Positions 19,003 to 26,823 of a stretch of DNA of 64,000 nt are shown piece after piece. The position numbers and the translations under genes were made by a program. The notes below the pieces were generated by a model that saw nothing but the letters and a program-made list of their open reading frames with translations, did no database searches and was not told where the DNA came from. Origin of the DNA: Azospirillum brasilense (GTDB taxonomy: Bacteria; Pseudomonadota; Alphaproteobacteria; Azospirillales; Azospirillaceae); contig NZ_CP032345.1 in the NCBI RefSeq assembly GCF_005222205.1, forward strand, positions 1,427,501-1,491,500, given 5' to 3'. Numbering within the stretch: position 1 is the first letter of the stretch; every line of letters begins with the position of its first letter.

Positions 19003-19494
19003 ATGACGACGCCGGTTTGCGAAGAAGCGGTCAACCTCGTGAAGCACTTCGAGGGTCTTTACCTCAACGCCTATCTGTGCCCGGCGGGTGTGCCGACCAT
19101 CGGCTACGGCCACACCGCCGGGGTCGAGCTGGGGCAGAGCATCACCTCCGCCCAGGCCGACGATTTCCTGAAGTCGGACCTGACCTCCGCCGCCGCCCAG
19201 GTGGACAAGCTGGTCACCGTCGCGCTGAACCCGGACCAGCGCGGCGCGCTGGCCTCCTTCGTGTTCAACCTGGGGGCCGGCAGCCTGCAATGCTCGACCC
19301 TGCTGCGCCTGCTGAACCAGGGCGACTACGAAGGCGCCGCCGGCCAGTTCGGCCGCTGGGTCTACGCCACGGTCAACGGGGTCAAGACGCAGCTTCCGGG
19401 TCTGGTGAAGCGCCGGGCCGCCGAGGCCGACCTGTTCGAAAGCGCCACCACGCCGCTGCCCCAGGCGGCGGTCAGCACCGCCACGGGCGCGTGA
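19003..19494 (+). CDS. GH24 phage-type lysozyme, orphan
   Basis: A 163-residue muramidase of glycoside hydrolase family 24. The catalytic Glu lies in KHFEGLYLNAY, and the family words CPAGVPTIGYGHT follow. As in P1/R21-like endolysins, Cys replaces the second acidic residue of T4 lysozyme, and the active-site Thr is in TIGYGHT. The C-terminal half has NLGAGSLQCSTLLRLLNQGD and LVKRRAAEADLF. I see no signal peptide and no neighbouring holin, spanin or phage gene, so it is an orphan. The start at 19003 is chosen because GGGGGA lies nine bases upstream; an in-frame ATG at 18994 is too close to it. Confidence 0.85.
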   Translation: MTTPVCEEAVNLVKHFEGLYLNAYLCPAGVPTIGYGHTAGVELGQSITSAQADDFLKSDLTSAAAQVDKLVTVALNPDQRGALASFVFNLGAGSLQCSTLLRLLNQGDYEGAAGQFGRWVYATVNGVKTQLPGLVKRRAAEADLFESATTPLPQAAVSTATGA

Positions 19495-19500
19495 CGCAGA

Positions 19501-19645
19501 CCCCCTCTCCCGCCCCGGGAGAGGGAAGGGGCCCACGCGCAGCGTGGGAAGGGTGAGGGTGATGCCAAGGATCAGCGCCTTGATTCTCGACCTTACCCTC
19601 ACCCGGCGCCTTCGGCGCCACCCTCTCCCGGGACGGGAGAGGGGA
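19501..19645. repeat. Composite inverted-repeat element
   Basis: Two hairpins of the same kind (CCTCTCCCG.CGGGAGAGG at about 19505-19524 and 19622-19642) flank a pair of inverted words, AGGGTGAGGGT (near 19550) and ACCCTCACCC (near 19594). The whole element is roughly symmetrical. It fills the gap between the convergent lysozyme gene and the 1164-residue oxidoreductase gene. Confidence 0.7.
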
Positions 19646-19660
19646 AAGAACGTCTCCCCC

Positions 19661-22600
19661 TCACCCCTTCCGCTGGCCGGTCAACCGCAGGCCGCGGTCG
19701 ATCCATTGGGCGGTCAGCTTTTCCTGGACGGCGTTCTGGCGCAGCCGCTGGTTCAGGTTGGCGAAGTCCACGCGGTCCAGGCTCTGGTCCTGGTTGAAGC
19801 AGGAGAAGACCACCGTTTCCTCGCCGGTCGCCGGGTCGGTGTGCCGTTGCAGGCACTGGGCGCAGATCTCCTTCATCATGCATTGCATGGGCGAGTTGAT
19901 GGAGCCGATGGCCGCGTGGCCGGGCTTCAGGTAGGGCTTCAGCACGCCGTGCCGGGCCGCCCCCACCGCCGCCATCATGCGGTCGGAGCCGATGGCGACG
20001 ATGCGGTCCACTGTCTCCAGCGGGATGTCCGCCGGCCCCAGCCCGCCCGCCGCGTAGGCGCGCATGGCCTCCACGATGTTCCCGACGAAACTCAGATCGC
20101 CGGGGCGCGTCGGCGTGAATCCCGGCGCCTCGTCGCAGCACCAGACGACGCGATCGGCCGCGGCCTCGATCTGGTCGGTCTTGTAACGGTCCTCCATCCG
20201 CTTGTAGCCGGCGAAGTAGACGACGCGGTTGCCGCGCGCCCGGCAGGCCTGCCCGATGGAAAAGAGCACCGCGTTGCCCAAGCCGCCGCCGACCAGCGCC
20301 ACCGTCTCCCCCTCCGGGATTTCGGTCGGGGCGCCGGTCGGCCCCATCACCACCACCGGGTCGCCGGGCTTCAAAAGGGCGCAAAGGTCGGACGAGCCGC
20401 CCATCTCCAGGACGATCAGCGAGAGCAGCCCGGCGTCCTTGTCCACCCAGGCGCCGGTCAGGGCCAGCCCCTCCATCGCCAGCGTGGTCCGGCCGATCCG
20501 TTGCGCCAGCGTTTCGAAATTCTGCAGCCGGTAGAACTGTCCGGGTTCGAAACGGCGCGCCGCAGCCGGGGCCTTCACCACCACCTCCACGATGGTCGGG
20601 GTCAGGCGGTTGACGCTGTGCACCAGGGGCCGCAGGTCGGCGTTCAGGCGCCGCACCAGAGCGTCCGGCGTCACCGAACTGGGCGCCCGGCGGGCCAGCG
20701 CCCGGCTGACCACCGGATAGCCGCGCTTCGCCCCGCCCATCGCCTTCACCACGTTGCCGGCGAAGGACGGGTGCAGGTCGCCGAAGAAGCTGAGGAACCG
20801 CCCGTCGGGCGCCCGCGCCATCAGCACATGGGCCTGGCTCGGCTTGGCCTGCCGCTCCGGGGTCACCGGTCGGCCGTCCTCGTCGATGGCGCGGAAGCAG
20901 CGTCCGTCCAGTTCCACCCACTCCGGTTCCTCGCGGGCCAGGACGGTGTTCGGCTGGGTGCCGGCGGCGACCAGGATGGTGCGGGCGGGAAGCCGTGCGT
21001 CCACGGCGGCGGGCGCCACCACCCCGTCCGGCCCGACCGGGTTGATGGCAAGGTGAATGGCCCGCGCGGCGCCCGTCTCGTCGATCTCCACCCCGCGCGG
21101 GGCGGCGCATTCCAGGAAGCGGATGCCCTCGGCCAGACCGTGCGCCACCTCCTCGTGGTTCAGCGTGTAGCTGGGGCTGTCGATCAGCCGCCGTCGATAG
21201 GCGATGGTCGAACCGCCCCAGGATTGCAGCAGCGCCGCGACGCGCGGCTCGCGCCCCTGCTCCCCCGCTTCGAGACGCTCCGCCCGGATGGCGCGGGCGT
21301 GGGCCAGGAACTCGTCGGCCAGTTCGGCCTCGTCGGGCGTCCAGCGGGCGCGCACCGCGGTCTCCCCCCGCTCGGCCGCCAGGACCTCGTAGCGGGAGAG
21401 GAACTTCTCGACCTGGACGGGGTAGTAGGCCAGCGCCTCCGTCGCCGTGTCGATGGCGGTCAGCCCGCCGCCGATCACCACGATGGGCAGCCGGACCTGC
21501 AGGTTGGCGATGCTGTCCGGCTTGGCCGCTCCGGTCAGTTGCAGCCCCATCAGGAAGTCCGAGGCCTGCCGCACCCCGCGGGCCAGCCGGTTCGCCATCG
21601 GCACGACGGTCGGCTTGCCCGCCCCCATGCACAGCGCGATGTGGTCGAAGCCCAGCTCCAGCGCCCCGTCGATGGTCAGCGTGCCGCCGAAGCGCACCCC
21701 GCCGATGATCGTCATGCGCGCCCGGCGTTCCAGCAACAGCCGGATCACCTTCAGGAAATTCTTGTTCCAGCGCACGGTGATGCCGTATTCGGCGACGCCG
21801 CCGAAGCCGGCCATCACCCGCTCGTCCAGCCGGTCGTAGAGGTCGCGCACGTCGCGGATCGGCCGGAAGGGCACCCGCGTGCCGCTGGGCAGGACGCCGG
21901 AGAGGTCGGCGGGCAGCGGCTCGATCTTCAGCCCGTCGATGCCGACCACCGTGTGGCCGTCGTTCATCAGATGGTGGGCCAGCGTGAAGCCCGCCGGCCC
22001 CAGCCCGGCCACCAGCACCTTGTAGCCGCTGTCCGGCCGCATCAGCGGGCGGCGCAGGTCCAGCGGGTTCCAGCGGGTCAGCAGGCTGTAGATCTCGAAG
22101 CCCCAGGGCAGTTCCAGCACGTCCTTCAGCGTGCGGGTTTCCGCCTGCGGGATGTCCACCGGTTCCTGTTTCTGATAGATGCAGGCCTTCATGCAGTCGT
22201 TGCAGATGCGGTGGCCGGTGGCCGCGCACATCGGGTTGTCGACCACCACCACGGCCAGCGCCCCGATGGGCACACCCTCGGCCTTCAGCGCGTGCATCTC
22301 GGAAATCTTCTCTTCCAAGGGGCAGCCGGCCAGCGCGACGCCGAAGGCGCTCTTTTGGAACTCCCCGGTCTTGCGGTCGCGCAGCCCCTTGGAGCAGCTG
22401 TCCTTGCCCTGGTTGTGGCACCAGATGCAGTAGTTGGCCTCGTCCAGCGCCCCGGCCAGATCGGTGCCGGGGTCGGTCAGGTGGAAGCCCTGACGCTCGC
22501 GGCATGCCTCGTCGGGCAGGCGCATCATGGTGACGCCGTGCACCTCCACCGTCTCCACGGGGACAAGACGCTGCGGGTCGGTGCGGTGCGGCACCTGGAA

Positions 22601-23155
22601 CAGCACGCCGCCGCCGTGCCGGGCGCGCCCGGCCTCGCTGAACACCGCCCAGGCGGCGTATTGGGCGGCGCTGTCGAGCTGGTCGGCGTGGGCCGCCTCG
22701 TCCTCCATCCAGGCCAGCACCTGACGGGCGAAGGCGGCCTCGGTCAGCGGGCCGCCCAGCCAGTCCTCCAGCCGCGCGGCCAGTTCCGCCCCGTCGAGCG
22801 CCGCCACCGCCTCCGGCCTCACCGCCTTGGCGGCGCGGCGCTGAACGAACAGGCGCTTGGCGGTGTAGAGCGGCGCCAGCGCCGTGTGGCGGGCGCGCAG
22901 CTCGTCGAGCGCGGCGCGGACGCCGAACAGCTCGCCGATGAAATCCTCGGCGTGGGGGGCGAGCGCGATCAGAAGGTCGCTTTCCGCCTTGGCCTCCAGC
23001 CGGTCGGGCTGGGCGCGGGCGGAGAGCAGCCGGTTGGCGAGCGCCAGGTCCGTGTCGGACAGCCGGGCGAGGAAGGCGCGGTCGAGCCGGGCCAGCCCGT
23101 CCTGCCCGTAAAGCTCGTGGAACGACAGGCCGAAGCCGAGGGTGAGGTCCGCCAT
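19661..23155 (-). CDS. Nfn-like fused oxidoreductase (GltD-type half plus PyrK-type half)
   Basis: A 1164-residue cytoplasmic flavo-iron-sulfur protein. Residues 1-230 are helical and unassigned. Cysteines 243, 246, 254 and 278, then 310, 318, 321 and 325, look like two Fe-S cluster sites of the GltD N-terminal type. The FAD fold GLGPAG is at 384-389 and the NAD(P) fold IGGGLTAIDT at 561-570. After about residue 840 comes a ferredoxin-reductase/PyrK-like half with FEPGQFYRLQNF, then VGGGLGNAVLF, and a [2Fe-2S]-type cysteine set at 1092, 1098, 1101 and 1119. This order resembles NfnB joined to NfnA, which couples NADH, NADPH and ferredoxin. The exact reaction is an inference. It is divergent from ctaA. 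Confidence 0.75.
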   Translation of the reverse strand: MADLTLGFGLSFHELYGQDGLARLDRAFLARLSDTDLALANRLLSARAQPDRLEAKAESDLLIALAPHAEDFIGELFGVRAALDELRARHTALAPLYTAKRLFVQRRAAKAVRPEAVAALDGAELAARLEDWLGGPLTEAAFARQVLAWMEDEAAHADQLDSAAQYAAWAVFSEAGRARHGGGVLFQVPHRTDPQRLVPVETVEVHGVTMMRLPDEACRERQGFHLTDPGTDLAGALDEANYCIWCHNQGKDSCSKGLRDRKTGEFQKSAFGVALAGCPLEEKISEMHALKAEGVPIGALAVVVVDNPMCAATGHRICNDCMKACIYQKQEPVDIPQAETRTLKDVLELPWGFEIYSLLTRWNPLDLRRPLMRPDSGYKVLVAGLGPAGFTLAHHLMNDGHTVVGIDGLKIEPLPADLSGVLPSGTRVPFRPIRDVRDLYDRLDERVMAGFGGVAEYGITVRWNKNFLKVIRLLLERRARMTIIGGVRFGGTLTIDGALELGFDHIALCMGAGKPTVVPMANRLARGVRQASDFLMGLQLTGAAKPDSIANLQVRLPIVVIGGGLTAIDTATEALAYYPVQVEKFLSRYEVLAAERGETAVRARWTPDEAELADEFLAHARAIRAERLEAGEQGREPRVAALLQSWGGSTIAYRRRLIDSPSYTLNHEEVAHGLAEGIRFLECAAPRGVEIDETGAARAIHLAINPVGPDGVVAPAAVDARLPARTILVAAGTQPNTVLAREEPEWVELDGRCFRAIDEDGRPVTPERQAKPSQAHVLMARAPDGRFLSFFGDLHPSFAGNVVKAMGGAKRGYPVVSRALARRAPSSVTPDALVRRLNADLRPLVHSVNRLTPTIVEVVVKAPAAARRFEPGQFYRLQNFETLAQRIGRTTLAMEGLALTGAWVDKDAGLLSLIVLEMGGSSDLCALLKPGDPVVVMGPTGAPTEIPEGETVALVGGGLGNAVLFSIGQACRARGNRVVYFAGYKRMEDRYKTDQIEAAADRVVWCCDEAPGFTPTRPGDLSFVGNIVEAMRAYAAGGLGPADIPLETVDRIVAIGSDRMMAAVGAARHGVLKPYLKPGHAAIGSINSPMQCMMKEICAQCLQRHTDPATGEETVVFSCFNQDQSLDRVDFANLNQRLRQNAVQEKLTAQWIDRGLRLTGQRKG

Positions 23156-23348
23156 CGCCGCCCCGCATCCGAAGCCGTTGGTAAGACTGATATTTGTAAC
23201 ACCCGCGGCGCGCCGCCTTCACCCGAAACCGATGTCCCTGGCCGCGGGGTAACCCGTGTCCGTTTGACGCAGCCGGCGCCGCACCCCACATGAGCCGGAA
23301 GCCCCTACCCCGCCGGAACTTTTCCGCACCATCCGGAGCCGCCCGTCC

Positions 23349-24434
23349 GTGACCGACATCACCGCCCCCGCCCTCGCCGGGAAAGACGTCCGCGACCCCG
23401 CCTCCACCCGTCCCATCGCCTATTGGCTTCTCGTCTGCTGCGCGATGGTCTTCGCCATGGCGGTGATCGGCGCCATCACGCGCCTGACCGAGTCCGGCCT
23501 GTCGATGGTGGAGTGGAAGCCGCTGATCGGCATCCTGCCGCCCTTGTCGGAGGCGGAATGGAACCGCGTCTTCGGCCTCTACCAGACCACGCCGGAGTTC
23601 CGCATCTACAATTCGGCGATGGATCTGGCGGCCTTCAAGCAGATCTTCTGGTGGGAGTGGTTCCACCGCTTCTGGGGCCAGCTGATCGGCTTCGTCTTCC
23701 TGATCCCCTTCCTGCGCTTCTGGGTCAACGGGCGCATCCCCGCCGACCTGTGGCCGAAGCTGGCCGGGCTGTTCCTGCTCGGCGGGCTCCAGGGGGTGAT
23801 CGGCTGGTACATGGTCAAGAGCGGTCTGGTCGACCGCCCCGACGTCAGCCAGTACCGGCTGGCGCTGCATCTCGGCACGGCGATCGTGATCTACGGGCTG
23901 CTGCTGCGCACCGCGCTGGGGGTTCTCGACCCGCTGCCGCTGGCCGGCTGGGCGACCGAGTCCGGCCGGCTGCGCAAACACGCGCGCTGGGCCCTGGGGC
24001 TGACCGGCGTCACCATCGTCTGGGGCGCCTTCGTCGCCGGGACGGACGCCGGGCTGGCCTACAACACCTTCCCGCTGATGGCCGGCCACGTCATCCCGCC
24101 GGAGGTCGCCAACCTGACGCCCTGGTGGATCAATTTCTTTGAGAACACCGCGGCCATCCAGCTGACGCACCGGGCGCTGGCGCTGCTGACCGGCCTCGTG
24201 GTGCTCGGGCTCGCCCTGCGGGTGTGGGTGGCCCGTTTGCCGGGCCGCGCCGGGAGGGTGGCGCTGCTGACCGCGGCGATGGTGCTGGTCCAGATCGGGC
24301 TGGGCATCGCCACGCTGCTGAGCTTCGTGTGGATTCCGCTGGGCGCCGCCCATCAGGCCGGGGCGATCCTGCTGGTGTCCGGCCTGGTCTGGCTGCTGCA
24401 CGAGCTGCGCCCGGTGCGCGTTCCGAAGCGCTGA
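23349..24434 (+). CDS. ctaA: Heme A synthase (COX15/CtaA)
   Basis: A 361-residue polytopic membrane enzyme that converts heme O to heme A for cytochrome c oxidase. About eight hydrophobic helices are visible. The family words ITRLTESGLSMVEWKP, FHRFWGQLIGF, HLGTA, AGTDAGLAYNTFPLM and LTHRALA carry the conserved heme-ligand histidines. The length matches the alphaproteobacterial COX15 branch. It starts with GTG at 23349. No other cytochrome oxidase assembly genes are adjacent. Confidence 0.95.
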   Translation: MTDITAPALAGKDVRDPASTRPIAYWLLVCCAMVFAMAVIGAITRLTESGLSMVEWKPLIGILPPLSEAEWNRVFGLYQTTPEFRIYNSAMDLAAFKQIFWWEWFHRFWGQLIGFVFLIPFLRFWVNGRIPADLWPKLAGLFLLGGLQGVIGWYMVKSGLVDRPDVSQYRLALHLGTAIVIYGLLLRTALGVLDPLPLAGWATESGRLRKHARWALGLTGVTIVWGAFVAGTDAGLAYNTFPLMAGHVIPPEVANLTPWWINFFENTAAIQLTHRALALLTGLVVLGLALRVWVARLPGRAGRVALLTAAMVLVQIGLGIATLLSFVWIPLGAAHQAGAILLVSGLVWLLHELRPVRVPKR

Positions 24435-24444
24435 CGCCGGCCGA

Positions 24445-24471
24445 TTCCCTCTCCCAGGACGGGAGAGGGAA
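24445..24471. terminator. Bidirectional hairpin between ctaA and phaZ
   Basis: TTCCCTCTCCC, loop AGGAC, GGGAGAGGGAA: a perfect 11-base stem between two convergent genes. The A/T ends give a weak uridine run in both directions, so it may serve as a terminator for both. It is also the simplest member of the recurring hairpin family. Confidence 0.6.
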
Positions 24472-24482
24472 CGCTACCAACC

Positions 24483-25703
24483 TCAATCGTGCTTGCGGAT
24501 GAATTCCCGCACCGCCGGCATGATGCTCTCGCGCCAGCGCCGGCCGTTGAAGATGCCGTAATGGCCGACGCCCTTCTGGAAATGGCGGGCGCGCATGCCG
24601 TCGGGCAGCGAGGCGCAGAGGCGGTGCGCCGACTCGGTCTGGCCGGGGGCGGAGATGTCGTCCAGCTCGCCCTCCACCGTCATCACGGCGGTCCGGCGGA
24701 TCGCCGCCGGCTCCACCTTGCGCCCGCGCGACTCCATGGTGCCGTTGGCGAGCGAATGCTTCTGGAACACCGTCTCGATGGTCTGCAGGTAGAATTCCGC
24801 CGACAGGTCCATCACCGACAGATACTCGTCGTAGAAGCGGCGGTGCTGCTCCGCGGAATCGCCGTCGCCGCGGACGAGGTGGCGGAACAGGCCGACATGC
24901 TCCCCGATGTGGCGGTCCAGATTCATCGACATGAAGCCGGAAAGCTGGATGAAGCCCGGATAGACCTGACGGAAGCCGCCCGGATAGTAGGCCGGGACGG
25001 TGGTGATGACGTTGCGCTCGAACCAGGACAGCGGGTGGGTCGCCGCCAGCTTCACCGGCACGGTCGGGTTGGCCATCGGGTCGATCGGGCCGCCCATCAG
25101 CGTCATGGAGCGCGGCTGCACCGCCTCGTCCCCCGCCGCCATCAGCGACACCGCGGCCAGGACCGGGACCGCCGGCTGGCACACCGCGATGACGTGGGTC
25201 TGCGGACCCAGGAAGCGGATCAGCTCCGTCACCGTGTCGATGTAGTCGTCCAGGTCGAACCGGCCGCGCGCCAGCGGCACCAGCCGGGCGTCGATCCAGT
25301 CGGTGACGAAGACGTCATGGTCGGCCAGCAGCGCCGCGACCGTGCCGCGCAGCAGCGTCGCGTGGTGGCCCGACATCGGGGCGACCAGCAGGACGCGCGG
25401 CTGCGCCGGGGTGCCCTCCGGCTTGGCGAAGTGCAGCAGGTTGCAGAAGGGCTTGCGATGGGCGATGCGCTCGGTCACCGCCACCGTCTCGCCGTTCACC
25501 ACCGTGGTCTTCAGCCCGAATTCCGGCTTGGGGAAGCGGCGGGTGGTGCGCTCCAGCAGCTCCGCGCCAGCGGCCATGGCGCGGCCGACGCGGGTGTAGG
25601 ACACCGGGCTGAACGGGTTCTGGAAGGTGTGCTGGGTCGCTTCGGCCAGGAGGCGCATCGGGCGCAGGGCGGCGTGCTGCAGATCGTAGAGATGGTAGAG
25701 CAA
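24483..25703 (-). CDS. phaZ: Intracellular polyhydroxyalkanoate depolymerase
   Basis: A 406-residue enzyme of the intracellular PHB depolymerase (PhaZ) family, which mobilises stored PHA granules. It begins MLYHLYDLQHAALRPMRLLAEA, a family signature. The nucleophile is probably the cysteine of VCQPAVP, as in the Cupriavidus PhaZ1 type. The conserved GGPIDPMANPT, then GELDDISAPGQT (acid) and KGVGHYGIFNGRRWR (catalytic His) follow in order. It has no signal peptide. No PHA synthase gene lies in the window. A single promoter upstream at 25704-25860 is expected. Confidence 0.93.
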   Translation of the reverse strand: MLYHLYDLQHAALRPMRLLAEATQHTFQNPFSPVSYTRVGRAMAAGAELLERTTRRFPKPEFGLKTTVVNGETVAVTERIAHRKPFCNLLHFAKPEGTPAQPRVLLVAPMSGHHATLLRGTVAALLADHDVFVTDWIDARLVPLARGRFDLDDYIDTVTELIRFLGPQTHVIAVCQPAVPVLAAVSLMAAGDEAVQPRSMTLMGGPIDPMANPTVPVKLAATHPLSWFERNVITTVPAYYPGGFRQVYPGFIQLSGFMSMNLDRHIGEHVGLFRHLVRGDGDSAEQHRRFYDEYLSVMDLSAEFYLQTIETVFQKHSLANGTMESRGRKVEPAAIRRTAVMTVEGELDDISAPGQTESAHRLCASLPDGMRARHFQKGVGHYGIFNGRRWRESIMPAVREFIRKHD

Positions 25704-26010
25704 CAGGTCCTCGCTTCGGCGGTTGTTCCCACGCCCGGTCGGCTGGGTGCTGTCATCGGTCGGCCGTCATTGGTCGTATGACCAACCAATAGATAGGCCA
25801 CTCCTTATCCGAAAGGTCAATAGCCGACACCCGTTCTCGGGCAAAAAACTTACATGAGAAACAGTCAGCCACACGAAACAGACCACGCAACGCTGCACTG
25901 CAAAGGAGGCAAGGCAGGAGGATCAAGCCCAAAGAAAAAGGCGCGCCCGCGGAACCGCGCACGCGCCTTGCAGCAATCAATGGCCCGGCATACCCGAGCG
26001 GGAATATCGG
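25704..26010. other. Intergenic region upstream of phaZ
   Basis: Contains the phaZ upstream region, relatively AT-rich around 25775-25870 (probable promoter), and the terminator of the nuclease-fold gene at 25935-25969. No additional coding frame is convincing. Confidence 0.5.
25935..25969 (-). terminator. Intrinsic terminator after the nuclease-fold gene
   Basis: On the minus strand AAGGCGCG pairs with CGCGCCTT around an inner stem GCGCGG/CCGCGG-like segment and is followed by TTTC. It lies about 45 bases beyond the stop codon of the gene at 26011. Confidence 0.8.
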
Positions 26011-26823
26011 TTATGGCACCGCCACGGTGGCGCGCACCGGCAGATGGTCGGATGCGCGGCGCGTCAGCACCGTGCGCACCACCTCGTAGGACGGGATGGT
26101 CAGCCCGTTGTTCACATAGATGCGGTCGAGCCGCAGCGTGGGCATCCGCGCGTGGAAGCTGCGCGGGCTGGCCCAGTCGGGGAAGGCCTCGGCCAGCTTG
26201 CGCAGGCGGGGCGAGTTCGGGGCCCATTCGTTGAGGTCCCCCATGAACAGGGTGGGCAGGGCCGGCTGTTCCTCCAGCCGGTCCACGATGGCGCCGACCT
26301 GCCGCGCCCGCTCCCACGGGTCGAGACCGAGATGGGCGACGATGATGCGCACCGGGCGCCCCTCCACCTCGACGATCACGTCGATGCCGCCGCGCGGCTC
26401 CCGCCGGCCGACGCTGAGGTCGATGGGCTCGCATTTCAGGACCGGCAGCCGGGTCAGGATGGCGTTGCCGTAATGGGCGTGGGCGTTGTGCTTGGTCGGG
26501 CCGGCGTGGGCCTTCAGGCCGGTGGCGCGCTCCAGGAAGGCGAATTGGTCCAGCCCGGATTCGCCGCGGTGGTGCCAGCCGACCTCCTGAAGCCCGACCA
26601 GATCGACGTCCAGCTCCTTGATGACCTCGGCGATGCGGTCCGGCGCGAAGCGCGCGTCCAGCCCGACGCAGCTGTGGATGTTCCAGGTCGCCACGCGCAG
26701 CGGCGCCATGCCCTCCGGCACCGGGCCGCTGCGGCTGTCGACGCGGCGCTTCGGGCGGCGGACGCGGGCGGCGCGCAGCGCGGAGGCGATCCGCTGCACA
26801 CGCTCTCGGCTGAATCGGATCAC
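26011..26823 (-). CDS. Endonuclease/exonuclease/phosphatase-fold protein
   Basis: A 270-residue member of the EEP superfamily of metal-dependent phosphoesterases. The motif order is complete: RVATWNIH, LQEV (metal-binding Glu), then the substrate-site His in HLGL, GDLNEW (Asp/Asn), DRIYV and finally SDHLPV (catalytic Asp-His). Its start overlaps the stop of the phospholipase-D gene by four bases (ATGA), so the two are translationally coupled. In other bacteria the same pair occurs together, suggesting a joint role in phosphodiester or membrane lipid turnover. No signal peptide is evident. Confidence 0.88.
   Translation of the reverse strand: MIRFSRERVQRIASALRAARVRRPKRRVDSRSGPVPEGMAPLRVATWNIHSCVGLDARFAPDRIAEVIKELDVDLVGLQEVGWHHRGESGLDQFAFLERATGLKAHAGPTKHNAHAHYGNAILTRLPVLKCEPIDLSVGRREPRGGIDVIVEVEGRPVRIIVAHLGLDPWERARQVGAIVDRLEEQPALPTLFMGDLNEWAPNSPRLRKLAEAFPDWASPRSFHARMPTLRLDRIYVNNGLTIPSYEVVRTVLTRRASDHLPVRATVAVP

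Noticed and set aside
19544..23293. A 1249-codon plus-strand frame over the Nfn-like gene
   Set aside because: Low-complexity Arg/Gly/Leu/Val composition with no domain; the minus-strand protein has all the motifs.
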